Virus record (IMG/VR): IMGVR_UViG_3300033978_000724
Span: 33,032 to 97,031 of that record
DNA: 64,000 bases
Direction: 5' to 3' (one strand)
From: a virus
A program made the position numbers and the translations under genes. This document shows positions 57,210 through 64,000 of this stretch, piece after piece. The notes beneath the pieces were generated by a model. The model ran no database searches and was not told where the DNA came from. It saw only the letters and a program-made list of their open reading frames with translations. The first letter of the stretch is position 1, and every line of letters starts with the position of its first letter.

Positions 57210-60200
57210 CTAAGAATTATTAAATTCTTTGTATATCCGCACCATGCCATTGACAAAATTATAGGAAATGCTCCAGTAGTCTTCTGCATTAACAAACAAC
57301 AGAGACACCCCTATAAACCTCTTGGCGGTGTATTTAACCCCCTCGTAATAGATTTCAGCACCGATCCAGTTTGGCAGCGGGTAGCAAGGTTTATATTCGT
57401 CTGATAATTTATGGGTTATTTGTGTATATATTTCTGATTGATTTTGGGACGGGACTGAAGAATTAGGCGTTATGTCCACAACGGCAGTAGATGAATGATA
57501 ATTATTATGGCCATGAGGTAAATTATTATCATTATTTATTTGCTTATTATGATCTATAAAGCATTTTCTGTCATCTCTGAAACCCACCGCCTGATTATCG
57601 TTTAGCGATTCAGGTGGGTGCGTGAACGATACCTGTTCAGGCTGATTTTCACCTTGTCTAGTTTGGCTGTTTTGGCATCCGTTTATACAATTTTCTTCCC
57701 TAATATCCTGGTCCGTTTTGTGGTTTTCTGTCCATTTTTCTAGTTGAGTAGTTAGGCCATTTTTGACATATTTAAAAATGACTGCCCCAAAACCATCGGC
57801 AAATTCATCAGATAATTTAAAGTATCTCCTTTCCTCATCTTGGGATGATTCAAATGGTTTGTAACCCAATTTAGTCGCTAACCTCTTGATTAAGGTAGTA
57901 GGACTAGCACCTCGGTCAACCTTAGTTAGTAGAGCCGCTTTTTTATCCCATCGTTGCCAGAGGCTTACTATCTCTGGTGATTCGTGATGATATTCTGTTT
58001 CCTTTTCGACGTAGGAGGCAAGTAATTCAGGTATCCCCAACCGGATTAGAGTAGATACCATCGGGTGCTTATCTCTAAAATTGCCTAAGAACTTAGGTTT
58101 ATTTTTCAGGTTTAATACTTTTTCCCATCCCTTGGCACTACGTTTCTTAGCCAACTCAGGGATGCCCGTTAATGTTCTTAACTCAGCTTGTTGCAGAGAT
58201 AAGGGATGTTTGAATTTAATATGAGTAATTAAGCTGGTACTCCAGTAAATCTCTCCTGTTTCTTCATCATTACAATCAATACCAGGTAATGTTTGGATTA
58301 ATCTATATTTTTCTTTTTTGGCTCGTTCTTTTTTGTCTAAATCACTTCTTTTACATAATGATTCATAAGCCTCTTGAGTGATAGGCGGGGCTTGATAAAT
58401 AGCCTCAGATTTAGCCTCTTTTACATCTCTTTTGTCTTGTCTGTACCCTTTTACTTTCTCGTCAGGCAATTCAGCATAAACAATTTCAAAGCCAGAGTTT
58501 TGCAATACTTCTAATAAACATTCTTTTAGGTGCTGGCGTTCATAGTTTTTGATCGCCTGGTACTTCATAAATAATTTAGTTTCAGGAGAATCAAACGTCC
58601 CCTCTACTAAATGTTTTAATCGCTCCACTAAAATATCTCTTTGACCAGGTAAATCATCCTGAAATTGTTGCATCCCTAGCCTGTAAGTTTCGGCCAAATT
58701 ATTTAATAATTGGCGGTCAAAAGCACTATTAAGATTAGAGTCATAGTCCCTAGATGAAACATACTCAACAATAGCTAAATGCCTGGGACAATCAATATTT
58801 CTTGCCCGCATAATCATTTGGGATGAGTACATTGATTCTAGGTGTTTGATGAACTCGTAAACACCAGTAAACCTCTTAGAGACAGAAGATAAACCAGATT
58901 CAATACACGGACTAGAGATAATCCCGTCATAGGGAAAATCAGGAAGATCAACTACTTCAGGGTTAGATAAAAAAGCTCTGATCCATTTCAGCTGGTCAGG
59001 GTTGTCTGAATCATTAATTGTCTCAGAGTCAATCCGCAAATAATTCTTATCGTGTCGTAATCCACATTGGGCAATAGATTCACACTCATTCTGTGAATCA
59101 CTCATAATCCAAGGGAAATCCTCTTTAAAGACTTGTGCTAATAACTTTTGGGAGTGACTACCAACGCCATCATAAAAGTTAACTTTAGGTCTGGCTGGTA
59201 ATTTATTGTTATAAATCTTTGTAATACTCTTGCCACTAATCTCTTCTATGCAATCTACCGTGGCATCAGTTAAGTTAGCATCGGCGATAATAATACAATG
59301 ACATCTTTGTAATAATTCTCTCTTTAATTCGATAATATGTTGCTGACGTTCCCCTAGAGTTTCACCACCTAAAGTATGGTGCATCTCCGACTCGCACTCA
59401 TCAAGAATTAAAACCCGCCCGTCAAAATCTTTCGGCTGGAATTTATCTAATGAATCAGGACATAATACTAATCTTGATTCTAGGTCAGAAGTAAAACTAT
59501 AACCTTTCACTCCTGCCACATCTTTCAACATATAAAACCGATTCTGATTACTTAGCTCGTGTTCATCACAATAAGCATCACAATCTTTGATGAACTGTTC
59601 CCCTAAGCTATTACGACTAGGTAGGTAAATCGCACCCATCCCTTCATACTTATTCATTAATTGCCTGACAATTCCTGTGGTTTTACCTTGTCCCGTGTGG
59701 AGTTTTAAGCCAATACCTTGACCATAATCAGGGAATCCTACAGCCTTGTTTTTGTTTTTGGTATCGACAAATATATCAGGACACTTTTCTACATTAATAG
59801 AAATGTCTGGAGTATATTTTTTGTACCCCATCCACGCAGAATGAGAGTAAATAGTTTTCTTGTTTTTCCAGTCATTCGGGTCAAGATTTTGAGTATCTTG
59901 ATATGCGTCAAAATCAGCCAAGCAATCCCATGATGAATAGGCTATTACCTTGGCATCGTCAATAGATTCTATTTCGTCAATGTCTTTAAATTCCTTAGAA
60001 AAACCTTGTCCCCAATCTAACGCCATCAAGCTGTAGCCAAGGGCTTTGACTAAGTGATTAAGTTTTCTGTATTCTCTCAGAACATTAGGATTAGATTTGG
60101 TGGCAGCGTCAGGACATAAAACTATCTGACTTGGTTTGAGAATATTTACAGCGTGAATAAAAGTTTTTTTACTAGCATCAAACATCCCACCAGAAGCACC

Positions 60201-60971
60201 GATCACATTAATACCAAATCTCACTGATGCTATGAGCGATTTAAGGATAGCCTCGCTCACATAAAGTATTTGACCGGGTTCGTGGTTAACGATTGCGTGT
60301 TGCAAAGGTAGTTCATCAAATTCCTTAGTCTTAGAATTACTAGCCCATTTATATTTATTTCCTTCTTTTATGCCTAATATTCTTTTTTGGAAACCAACCA
60401 TCCGCCCGTCAGCGTCCAGAGCAGGAATAATATACCCGTCTTCACCCGCTCCACAATAAATTGACCGGCCATCATAAGTGACACCGGGCAAGTTTTTATT
60501 AACCGATTGAGAAAACCTGGTTTTATTTTGGCGGGAGTCACCAACAGACTTGAAATTAAAACCTTTAATAAACTCATCAGATAAACCACGGCCAATCAAA
60601 TCGGAGTGACTAGCATCGTCTAGGGACATCTGAGAGAATGCCTTTTTATATTCCTTGTCCCGTTGGTCAGCAGATAATATTTCTGGAGCCTTGGCTTTTG
60701 GCTCCTGTTTTTCCTGGGACGTTACTCTTTGGGTGTGGATTACCCGATCATTTTTAGAATAATTTTTGTTTTGCCAGTTCGTTTTCTCTGGCCAATACTT
60801 TTTCCATAGCCCTGATTTAGGTTTACTACTAGTTGACCAACCAGGGACATCGCCATCGGACTTCATACATAGGATTTCGTTTGAATCCTGAAACCCTCTG
60901 CATCCCCCGCTTGTATCTCCACAAACTGGACAGCCACCGTTCTTTTTGTTGAGAGGGATAAACTGTGACAT
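57210..60971 (-). CDS. Replication protein, CyRepA1-like (toprim/DUF3854 plus helicase)
   Basis: 1253 residues. An N-terminal Cys-rich element (GGCPVCGDTSGGCRGFQDSN) resembles a primase zinc finger. Residues ~155-300 contain GEDGYIIPALDADGRMVGFQ and LYVSEAILKSLIASVRFGIN, typical of a DUF3854/toprim-like primase core. Residues ~420-570 are helicase-like: GIGLKLHTGQGKTTGIVRQL (Walker A), GRVLILDECESEMHHTL (DExx) and CIIIADANLTDATVDCIEEI. A Gln/Arg-motif region (FTGVYEFIKHLESMYSSQMI) follows. The size and order fit the replication proteins of cyanobacterial plasmids. The start has GGGGTGAGG upstream. A fragment of repeat R lies in a variable linker near the C-terminus. Confidence 0.8.
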   Translation of the reverse strand: MSQFIPLNKKNGGCPVCGDTSGGCRGFQDSNEILCMKSDGDVPGWSTSSKPKSGLWKKYWPEKTNWQNKNYSKNDRVIHTQRVTSQEKQEPKAKAPEILSADQRDKEYKKAFSQMSLDDASHSDLIGRGLSDEFIKGFNFKSVGDSRQNKTRFSQSVNKNLPGVTYDGRSIYCGAGEDGYIIPALDADGRMVGFQKRILGIKEGNKYKWASNSKTKEFDELPLQHAIVNHEPGQILYVSEAILKSLIASVRFGINVIGASGGMFDASKKTFIHAVNILKPSQIVLCPDAATKSNPNVLREYRKLNHLVKALGYSLMALDWGQGFSKEFKDIDEIESIDDAKVIAYSSWDCLADFDAYQDTQNLDPNDWKNKKTIYSHSAWMGYKKYTPDISINVEKCPDIFVDTKNKNKAVGFPDYGQGIGLKLHTGQGKTTGIVRQLMNKYEGMGAIYLPSRNSLGEQFIKDCDAYCDEHELSNQNRFYMLKDVAGVKGYSFTSDLESRLVLCPDSLDKFQPKDFDGRVLILDECESEMHHTLGGETLGERQQHIIELKRELLQRCHCIIIADANLTDATVDCIEEISGKSITKIYNNKLPARPKVNFYDGVGSHSQKLLAQVFKEDFPWIMSDSQNECESIAQCGLRHDKNYLRIDSETINDSDNPDQLKWIRAFLSNPEVVDLPDFPYDGIISSPCIESGLSSVSKRFTGVYEFIKHLESMYSSQMIMRARNIDCPRHLAIVEYVSSRDYDSNLNSAFDRQLLNNLAETYRLGMQQFQDDLPGQRDILVERLKHLVEGTFDSPETKLFMKYQAIKNYERQHLKECLLEVLQNSGFEIVYAELPDEKVKGYRQDKRDVKEAKSEAIYQAPPITQEAYESLCKRSDLDKKERAKKEKYRLIQTLPGIDCNDEETGEIYWSTSLITHIKFKHPLSLQQAELRTLTGIPELAKKRSAKGWEKVLNLKNKPKFLGNFRDKHPMVSTLIRLGIPELLASYVEKETEYHHESPEIVSLWQRWDKKAALLTKVDRGASPTTLIKRLATKLGYKPFESSQDEERRYFKLSDEFADGFGAVIFKYVKNGLTTQLEKWTENHKTDQDIREENCINGCQNSQTRQGENQPEQVSFTHPPESLNDNQAVGFRDDRKCFIDHNKQINNDNNLPHGHNNYHSSTAVVDITPNSSVPSQNQSEIYTQITHKLSDEYKPCYPLPNWIGAEIYYEGVKYTAKRFIGVSLLFVNAEDYWSISYNFVNGMVRIYKEFNNS
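57555..57630 (+). repeat. Non-coding repeat R, copy 3 (5' 75 nt only), inside the replication gene
   Basis: TATAAAGCATTTTCTGTCAT, CGTTTAGCGAT and GGGTGCGTGAACGA match the start of copy 1, with a different sequence between them that forms a strong nested hairpin (ACCCA/TGGGT, CCTGA/TCAGG, ATCG/CGAT). The copy is antisense to the replication gene and falls in a low-complexity part of the protein (ESLNDNQAVGFRDDRKCFID). Confidence 0.65.
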
Positions 60972-61010
60972 TACCTCACCCCCTTATTTGCAAGGATTGG
61001 TTCGGTAGTC

Positions 61011-61039
61011 TTGAAAAAAATACTTTTTATTGCTATCAT
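61011..61039 (+). promoter_or_regulatory. Sigma70-type promoter diverging from the replication gene
   Basis: TTGAAA (61011-61016), 17 bases, TATCAT (61034-61039). It reads into the hairpin at 61063. Confidence 0.6.
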
Positions 61040-61045
61040 GTAACT

Positions 61046-61148
61046 ACAAATGAATTTTATTGATTAAGGTCGCTAACGGGTAAGCATTGTTAGGCGGCCT
61101 TAATGGTTTAAGTCTAAGTCCCGGTTTTGTACGCCTGGGGCTTTTTTT
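61046..61148 (+). ncRNA. Candidate small RNA of ~100 nt upstream of the replication gene
   Basis: From the promoter at 61011 it runs through a long imperfect stem (ATTAAGG...CCTTAAT with CGC/GCG and TAAC/GTTA inside, 61063-61104) to a GC-rich hairpin followed by TTTTTTT (61113-61148). The order promoter, stem-loop, terminator without a frame is that of a small regulatory RNA, possibly one controlling replication. Confidence 0.5.
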
Positions 61149-61149
61149 A

Positions 61150-61320
61150 TGACTTAAAACCTGTACCTTTTTACTATAACAAATCTCACCAAAAAAGATT
61201 AAAAAAATTAACAAAGATTTACTAGCCCCTTTTGTTAATATACTTTTTGGCCAATAAGTCTTTGTTAATTAATAATAATAAAAAGTTTATTCCTAATCCG
61301 TAAATCTATCGCAAAGGCGA
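61150..61320. other. AT-rich repeats next to the replication gene, candidate origin
   Basis: AATTAACAAAGA (61206-61217) and TCTTTGTTAATT (61259-61270) are a perfect 12-bp inverted repeat; TTTTGTTAATAT stands between them. The surroundings are almost pure A/T. Such motif clusters next to a plasmid-type replication gene are typical of origins. No gene is present in 60972-61340. Confidence 0.45.
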
Positions 61321-61340
61321 TTCAGATAATAACTTCAGGA

Positions 61341-61862
61341 TTATTTGATCCTCAAGTGGTCCCCTTTTTCTCCCAGGTAACATCCCTCTATCGTGTCCCC
61401 ATTCTCTAACGCCGTTCTTATCTCATCTTTCATTGGTTCTCTGAATGTTTGGACAAACTCAGGAGGTAATACGTCCACATTATCGGGCAAGATTAACGGG
61501 GCTTTCCCACCATTCTTACAGATGGACAGATTGAAAAGTTTAGTCTTAACTTTCGTTTGGCCACGGAGTAAAAGAGAGTCTTTCACTATTTCTTTTAGTC
61601 GGTCCACTTTGTTGTCGTCAGACCGGGTTAATTTGGTCAATCTTAATGCCTCAGACCTGCGAGTCTCCGCTTGGTATGAAAGCATAGCGATTAACTTGCA
61701 ATACCCGTCAAGTTTATTCTGCCACTCATTGGAGAGGGTGTCTGATTCTGCTAGGAGGGAGATTATTTGTTCTTCTAACTCAGGGGTTAAGTCGGAACCG
61801 TCTAGCTCTTCTAATTGGTCCTGTATTTGTTGCCAGTCGTGGTCAAGTTGGTAGATATTCAT
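61341..61862 (-). CDS. Siphovirus Gp157-family protein
   Basis: 173 residues. DHDWQQIQDQLEELDGSDLT, then EWQNKLDGYCKLIAMLSYQA, a coiled-coil block with RRSEALRLTKLTRSDDNKVD and RLKEIVKDSLLLRGQTKVKT, and an end of INGA-type strands (IEGCYLGEKGDHLRIK). This helical coil then strands, with the L-R...K-x-K-T-x-L-F-x-L-S-I motif, matches Gp157, linked in some phages to resistance against other phages. First of the small-gene run. Confidence 0.8.
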   Translation of the reverse strand: MNIYQLDHDWQQIQDQLEELDGSDLTPELEEQIISLLAESDTLSNEWQNKLDGYCKLIAMLSYQAETRRSEALRLTKLTRSDDNKVDRLKEIVKDSLLLRGQTKVKTKLFNLSICKNGGKAPLILPDNVDVLPPEFVQTFREPMKDEIRTALENGDTIEGCYLGEKGDHLRIK

Positions 61863-61869
61863 ACTAAGA

Positions 61870-62148
61870 TCAAGTATTTTTACTATTTAGTAATCTTGAT
61901 AATTTCGAGATTGTCGGTCCGTGCGTCTTAGGGTCTGAATCCGCCCTAGCCAGAACAATGACAGCATCTAATACGCTGTAAATATCGTTGATTTGGCCGT
62001 AAGTGCAGGTTTTTAATAGGAGTCGGATGATTGCCTGATGTTCTGCCGGTAATTTTATTAGCTTATCTGTGATAATTTTAGCCGTTCTGTCTCCTTGCCT
62101 GACTTCAATCTGTTCTGCGGTTAAAGTTTCGTCTTCTTGGTGTGTCAT
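61870..62148 (-). CDS. Small hypothetical protein
   Basis: 92 residues from the ATG at 62148, overlapping the upstream gene's stop (ATGA). Acidic start, helical middle (RTAKIITDKLIKLPAEHQAI, IRLLLKTCTYGQINDIYSVL). Eight bases upstream of the Gp157 gene. Not recognised. Confidence 0.6.
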   Translation of the reverse strand: MTHQEDETLTAEQIEVRQGDRTAKIITDKLIKLPAEHQAIIRLLLKTCTYGQINDIYSVLDAVIVLARADSDPKTHGPTISKLSRLLNSKNT

Positions 62149-62417
62149 TTTATGTCTCCTGCGTTTGATAAATTCAATGGTCCGGGAACCCAGAAAGCCC
62201 ATGTTTCACCTGGAAACAATTTATTGAAAAAATTGATATTTGTGTCTTTTTTGTAATCAACATCAATTATCATGCCGTCAGATAAAATCAATCGGACATA
62301 CGGTTCACCTGTCCCCTCTTCTTTGTTCTGCCAAAAGATAAATCTGATGGCACTAGAGTCAAGGCTCATAAAACCATCGTCCGTTTCCATCGTCAATAGA
62401 TTATTTTGTTTTTCCAT
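62145..62417 (-). CDS. Small beta-rich hypothetical protein
   Basis: 90 residues from the ATG at 62417: LLTMETDDGFMSLDSSAIRF, then GEPYVRLILSDGMIIDVDYK and FFNKLFPGETWAFWVPGPLN. The pattern of strands suggests a small barrel. AAAGAGAGAGGAAC precedes the start. It overlaps both neighbours. Confidence 0.6.
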   Translation of the reverse strand: MEKQNNLLTMETDDGFMSLDSSAIRFIFWQNKEEGTGEPYVRLILSDGMIIDVDYKKDTNINFFNKLFPGETWAFWVPGPLNLSNAGDIK

Positions 62418-62730
62418 GTTCAGTTCCTCTCTCTTTAATAAATAAAACAACCCCTTTCCCGTCATCACTTCTGATAACACACGTATTACCGCTATATTCG
62501 CCATCTAATTCAAAGCAATTAGCATAAACATTGGTATCAGGAATAGGCGATCCTCCTGCCTGACAAAAAGTACCCTTATCGGTACAAATACAACTCCGAC
62601 GAGAGATAGGCGGGTAGCTAATTGTATTGCCTACCTTTGTTCTGAAAACAGGGTCAGAACATTTGATTATTTCTATTGCAGAAGCAGGACTTGCTAATAA
62701 AAGAAGTCCTGGCACTAAAAATTTTTTCAT
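62401..62730 (-). CDS. Secreted Cys-rich protein
   Basis: 109 residues from the ATG at 62730. MKKFLVPGLLLLASPASAIE is a signal peptide with an ASA cleavage site. The mature part has six Cys (KCSDPVFR, SCICTDKGTFCQAGG, NCFELDGEYSGNTCVI), suited to disulphides outside the cytoplasm. It is the second exported protein of the window. A role at the host surface is possible. Confidence 0.7.
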   Translation of the reverse strand: MKKFLVPGLLLLASPASAIEIIKCSDPVFRTKVGNTISYPPISRRSCICTDKGTFCQAGGSPIPDTNVYANCFELDGEYSGNTCVIRSDDGKGVVLFIKERGTEHGKTK

Positions 62731-62734
62731 TGGT

Positions 62735-62998
62735 TTAATTGCTGTTGTGTATTCCGCCTGTCCACATATCCCACGTAGCATCTGTGGAGAGGTCGGTTAA
62801 ACTTTCCTTAGCAAAAGAAAGCAGATTAGACCTTTGTTGCTTGGTCAATTTGTTAACTTTCTTTTTGCCATCTTCAATGGTCTTTTCAAAGACAAAAGCG
62901 ACATCATCGCCAATCTCTTTTTCTAACTCCTGTGACAACTCCATGAATGCCATGAAGTAAATCAGGAGAGATTCTTGGTCGTTGTTTTGTTTAATCAT
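62735..62998 (-). CDS. Small helical hypothetical protein
   Basis: 87 residues from the ATG at 62998: MIKQNNDQESLLIYFMAFME, then LEKEIGDDVAFVFEKTIEDG and a long charged helix (KVNKLTKQQRSNLLSFAKES). Preceded by AAAAGGAAATA. Four bases before the secreted protein gene. Not recognised. Confidence 0.6.
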   Translation of the reverse strand: MIKQNNDQESLLIYFMAFMELSQELEKEIGDDVAFVFEKTIEDGKKKVNKLTKQQRSNLLSFAKESLTDLSTDATWDMWTGGIHNSN

Positions 62999-63056
62999 TT
63001 TATTTCCTTTTAGTATGGTGAGGGAATACCCGGAAAGGTCCGGGTGTGTGGGCAAC

Positions 63057-63326
63057 CTAAAAATCTTCTATTTCGTCCGCTACCCGTTGCAGTTGGGCGG
63101 GTGTTAAAAAATTTTTCACTTCTGAAATGGCTCCAAGAACGTGTTCAAACGTTATGTAATTAGATACTTTGCCATCTCTCATCATTTTTTCCATCTCTTT
63201 CTCAGTCCACTGTCCTAATCGGTATTCAGATTCCCCGGTTAATAAAACAAAGGAATCATCCATGGGACACGAGTCTGTGAAATAGTGATTTACTACTTCT
63301 TTTTTTGAATAGGCTGTTTTAGTCAT
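63057..63326 (-). CDS. Small hypothetical protein
   Basis: 89 residues: KTAYSKKEVVNHYFTDSCPM, FVLLTGESEYRLGQWTEKEM and a C-terminal helix (FLTPAQLQRVADEIEDF). AGAGGATAAAACG lies upstream. Member of the early-type small gene row. Confidence 0.6.
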   Translation of the reverse strand: MTKTAYSKKEVVNHYFTDSCPMDDSFVLLTGESEYRLGQWTEKEMEKMMRDGKVSNYITFEHVLGAISEVKNFLTPAQLQRVADEIEDF

Positions 63327-63337
63327 CGTTTTATCCT

Positions 63338-63715
63338 CTAAAATCCTAAATCAGCTCTAGCTTGATTAGCTAGTTTTTCCAGGGTGGAGTCAGACAAGGA
63401 ATCTAACCCACTGTTTAATTGCCTAAAAGCCCTCATGTGAGAGCAGACCTGCTTGTTATAAACGTGGTCGGGGCAGCTACACTCAAAATAGCTAACCTGA
63501 TACAAAATACCAGGATCAGACAACGACCCCATAAAACACTCGCCATCATGGAAATCTAGCGAGACACGACCATCTCTGATCGCATCTAAATACTGTTTTG
63601 CCCTTGCGTCCCGGTCAACGCCTGACTTAACCGGATGACTGGTCCGATCTGGCCGGTCTGATACCAGCCCGGAGTTTTCTTCAATGAATTTATCCAATGT
63701 ACGTAAACTAATCAT
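63338..63715 (-). CDS. SWIM zinc finger protein
   Basis: 125 residues. FECSCPDHVYNKQVCSHMRA (about residues 77-96) is a SWIM zinc finger (C-x-C...C-x-H), a DNA- or protein-binding module. Before it, RDGRVSLDFHDGECFMGSLS is a strand-rich segment. It is the first gene of the leftward operon and its promoter region has a long inverted repeat. Leader GCAAAGGACAAAAT. Likely a regulator or recombination helper. Confidence 0.75.
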   Translation of the reverse strand: MISLRTLDKFIEENSGLVSDRPDRTSHPVKSGVDRDARAKQYLDAIRDGRVSLDFHDGECFMGSLSDPGILYQVSYFECSCPDHVYNKQVCSHMRAFRQLNSGLDSLSDSTLEKLANQARADLGF

Positions 63716-63749
63716 GATTTTGTCCTTTGCATGAATGTATCTATATTTA

Positions 63750-63888
63750 ATAGTAACACCTCACAAGTAATATTTTATTAAATTACTGACTGATTAGTTT
63801 TTTAAAAGAACCTACTCAATCCTATAAGAAAGTTTAATAGACAAAACAGGTTTATCGCTTGTTATTTTTACTTGTGAGGTGTTACTAT
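63750..63888. promoter_or_regulatory. 21-bp perfect inverted repeat between divergent genes
   Basis: ATAGTAACACCTCACAAGTA+A (63750-63770) and its exact reverse complement (63868-63888) flank ~97 AT-rich bases holding promoters. Two facing copies of one 21-bp site upstream of both divergent genes suggest binding of one regulator with DNA looping, or a recombination site. Confidence 0.75.
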
Positions 63889-63947
63889 GTTTTTATGTTC
63901 TCGAAAGAGAATTAAATTAGTACCAATAAGCACGAATAAGGAACATT

Positions 63948-64000
63948 ATGAACACAGCATTATTAGACCAGTTTGTTTCTCACACGACCGCCTCAACAGA
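63948..64000 (+). CDS. Start of a gene cut by the window end
   Basis: ATG at 63948 preceded by AATAAGGAACATT. The first 17 residues read MNTALLDQFVSHTTAST and the frame is open to the end. The product cannot be identified. Confidence 0.55.
   Translation, partial: MNTALLDQFVSHTTAST

Noticed and set aside
1-64000. CRISPR array, rRNA, integrase gene or tail sheath
   Set aside because: No regularly spaced repeats, no rRNA segments, no full integrase motif and no recognisable sheath protein were seen. An integrase could lie outside the window.

Overview
The window looks like a large piece of a tailed double-stranded DNA phage genome. It is AT-rich and densely packed with genes on both strands, with a full set of virion genes and no rRNA or cellular housekeeping genes. 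Absence of a recognisable tail sheath and presence of one 3.8-thousand-residue tape measure protein point to a siphovirus-like particle with a very long non-contractile tail. A cyanobacterial host is inferred. The 1253-residue replication protein resembles the CyRepA1 plasmid replication family of cyanobacteria, and the nucleotide genes (ThyX, B12-dependent ribonucleotide reductase) fit. Such a replicon could live as a phage-plasmid. None of this was checked against a database.

Layout. 1-16.3 kb (+): P22-like coat protein, tail tube, a tail assembly chaperone pair joined by a -1 frameshift, two connector-like genes and the giant tape measure gene; one small gene at 1467-1862 runs backwards inside this block. 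16.3-18.9 kb: a secreted protein gene (-), then thyX with four small overlapping genes, then the first copy of a ~242-nt non-coding repeat. 18.9-27.3 kb: packaging and head genes split between strands (portal -, scaffold-like and small terminase-like +, large terminase +), mixed with a C5 methyltransferase, a ParB-like protein, a KilA-N protein, a RuvC-like resolvase and a CAU tRNA. 27.4-36.5 kb: small regulatory and hypothetical genes, a dUTPase whose last motif lies in another frame, an HNH nuclease, a Mu gpF-like minor head protein and two more KilA-N/BRO proteins. 37-43.2 kb: two Myb/HTH-like paralogues, four virion appendage genes (-), an HTH gene and a tail-anchored protein. 43.2-52 kb: a ParB/DGQHR-like protein, a DNA-binding protein, a Gp37/Gp68 protein, an adenine methyltransferase, a lysis region (C39-like endolysin, small membrane proteins) and thymidylate kinase. 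52-64 kb (-): ribonucleotide reductase interrupted by an intein, a Dam-type methyltransferase, the replication protein with a possible origin beside it, and a run of small early-type genes ending in a SWIM zinc finger gene.

Genes that work together: ThyX, dUTPase, thymidylate kinase and ribonucleotide reductase make and protect dNTPs. Three methyltransferases of different classes and two ParB-like proteins could mark the DNA against restriction. Terminase, portal, scaffold and coat build and fill the head.

The most unusual content is regulatory RNA. Four genes, three with KilA-N/BRO domains, carry the same ~70-nt 5' leader: an outer stem, a nested hairpin and a hairpin holding the Shine-Dalgarno sequence, with compensatory base changes between copies. 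A second leader type occurs twice. A ~242-nt repeat occurs twice in full and once truncated inside the replication gene. Three promoter-plus-terminator units could encode small RNAs. Shared promoter boxes and a shared ribosome-binding leader recur across the window. Two -1 frameshift sites are visible, one canonical (tail chaperone) and one unexpected (dUTPase).
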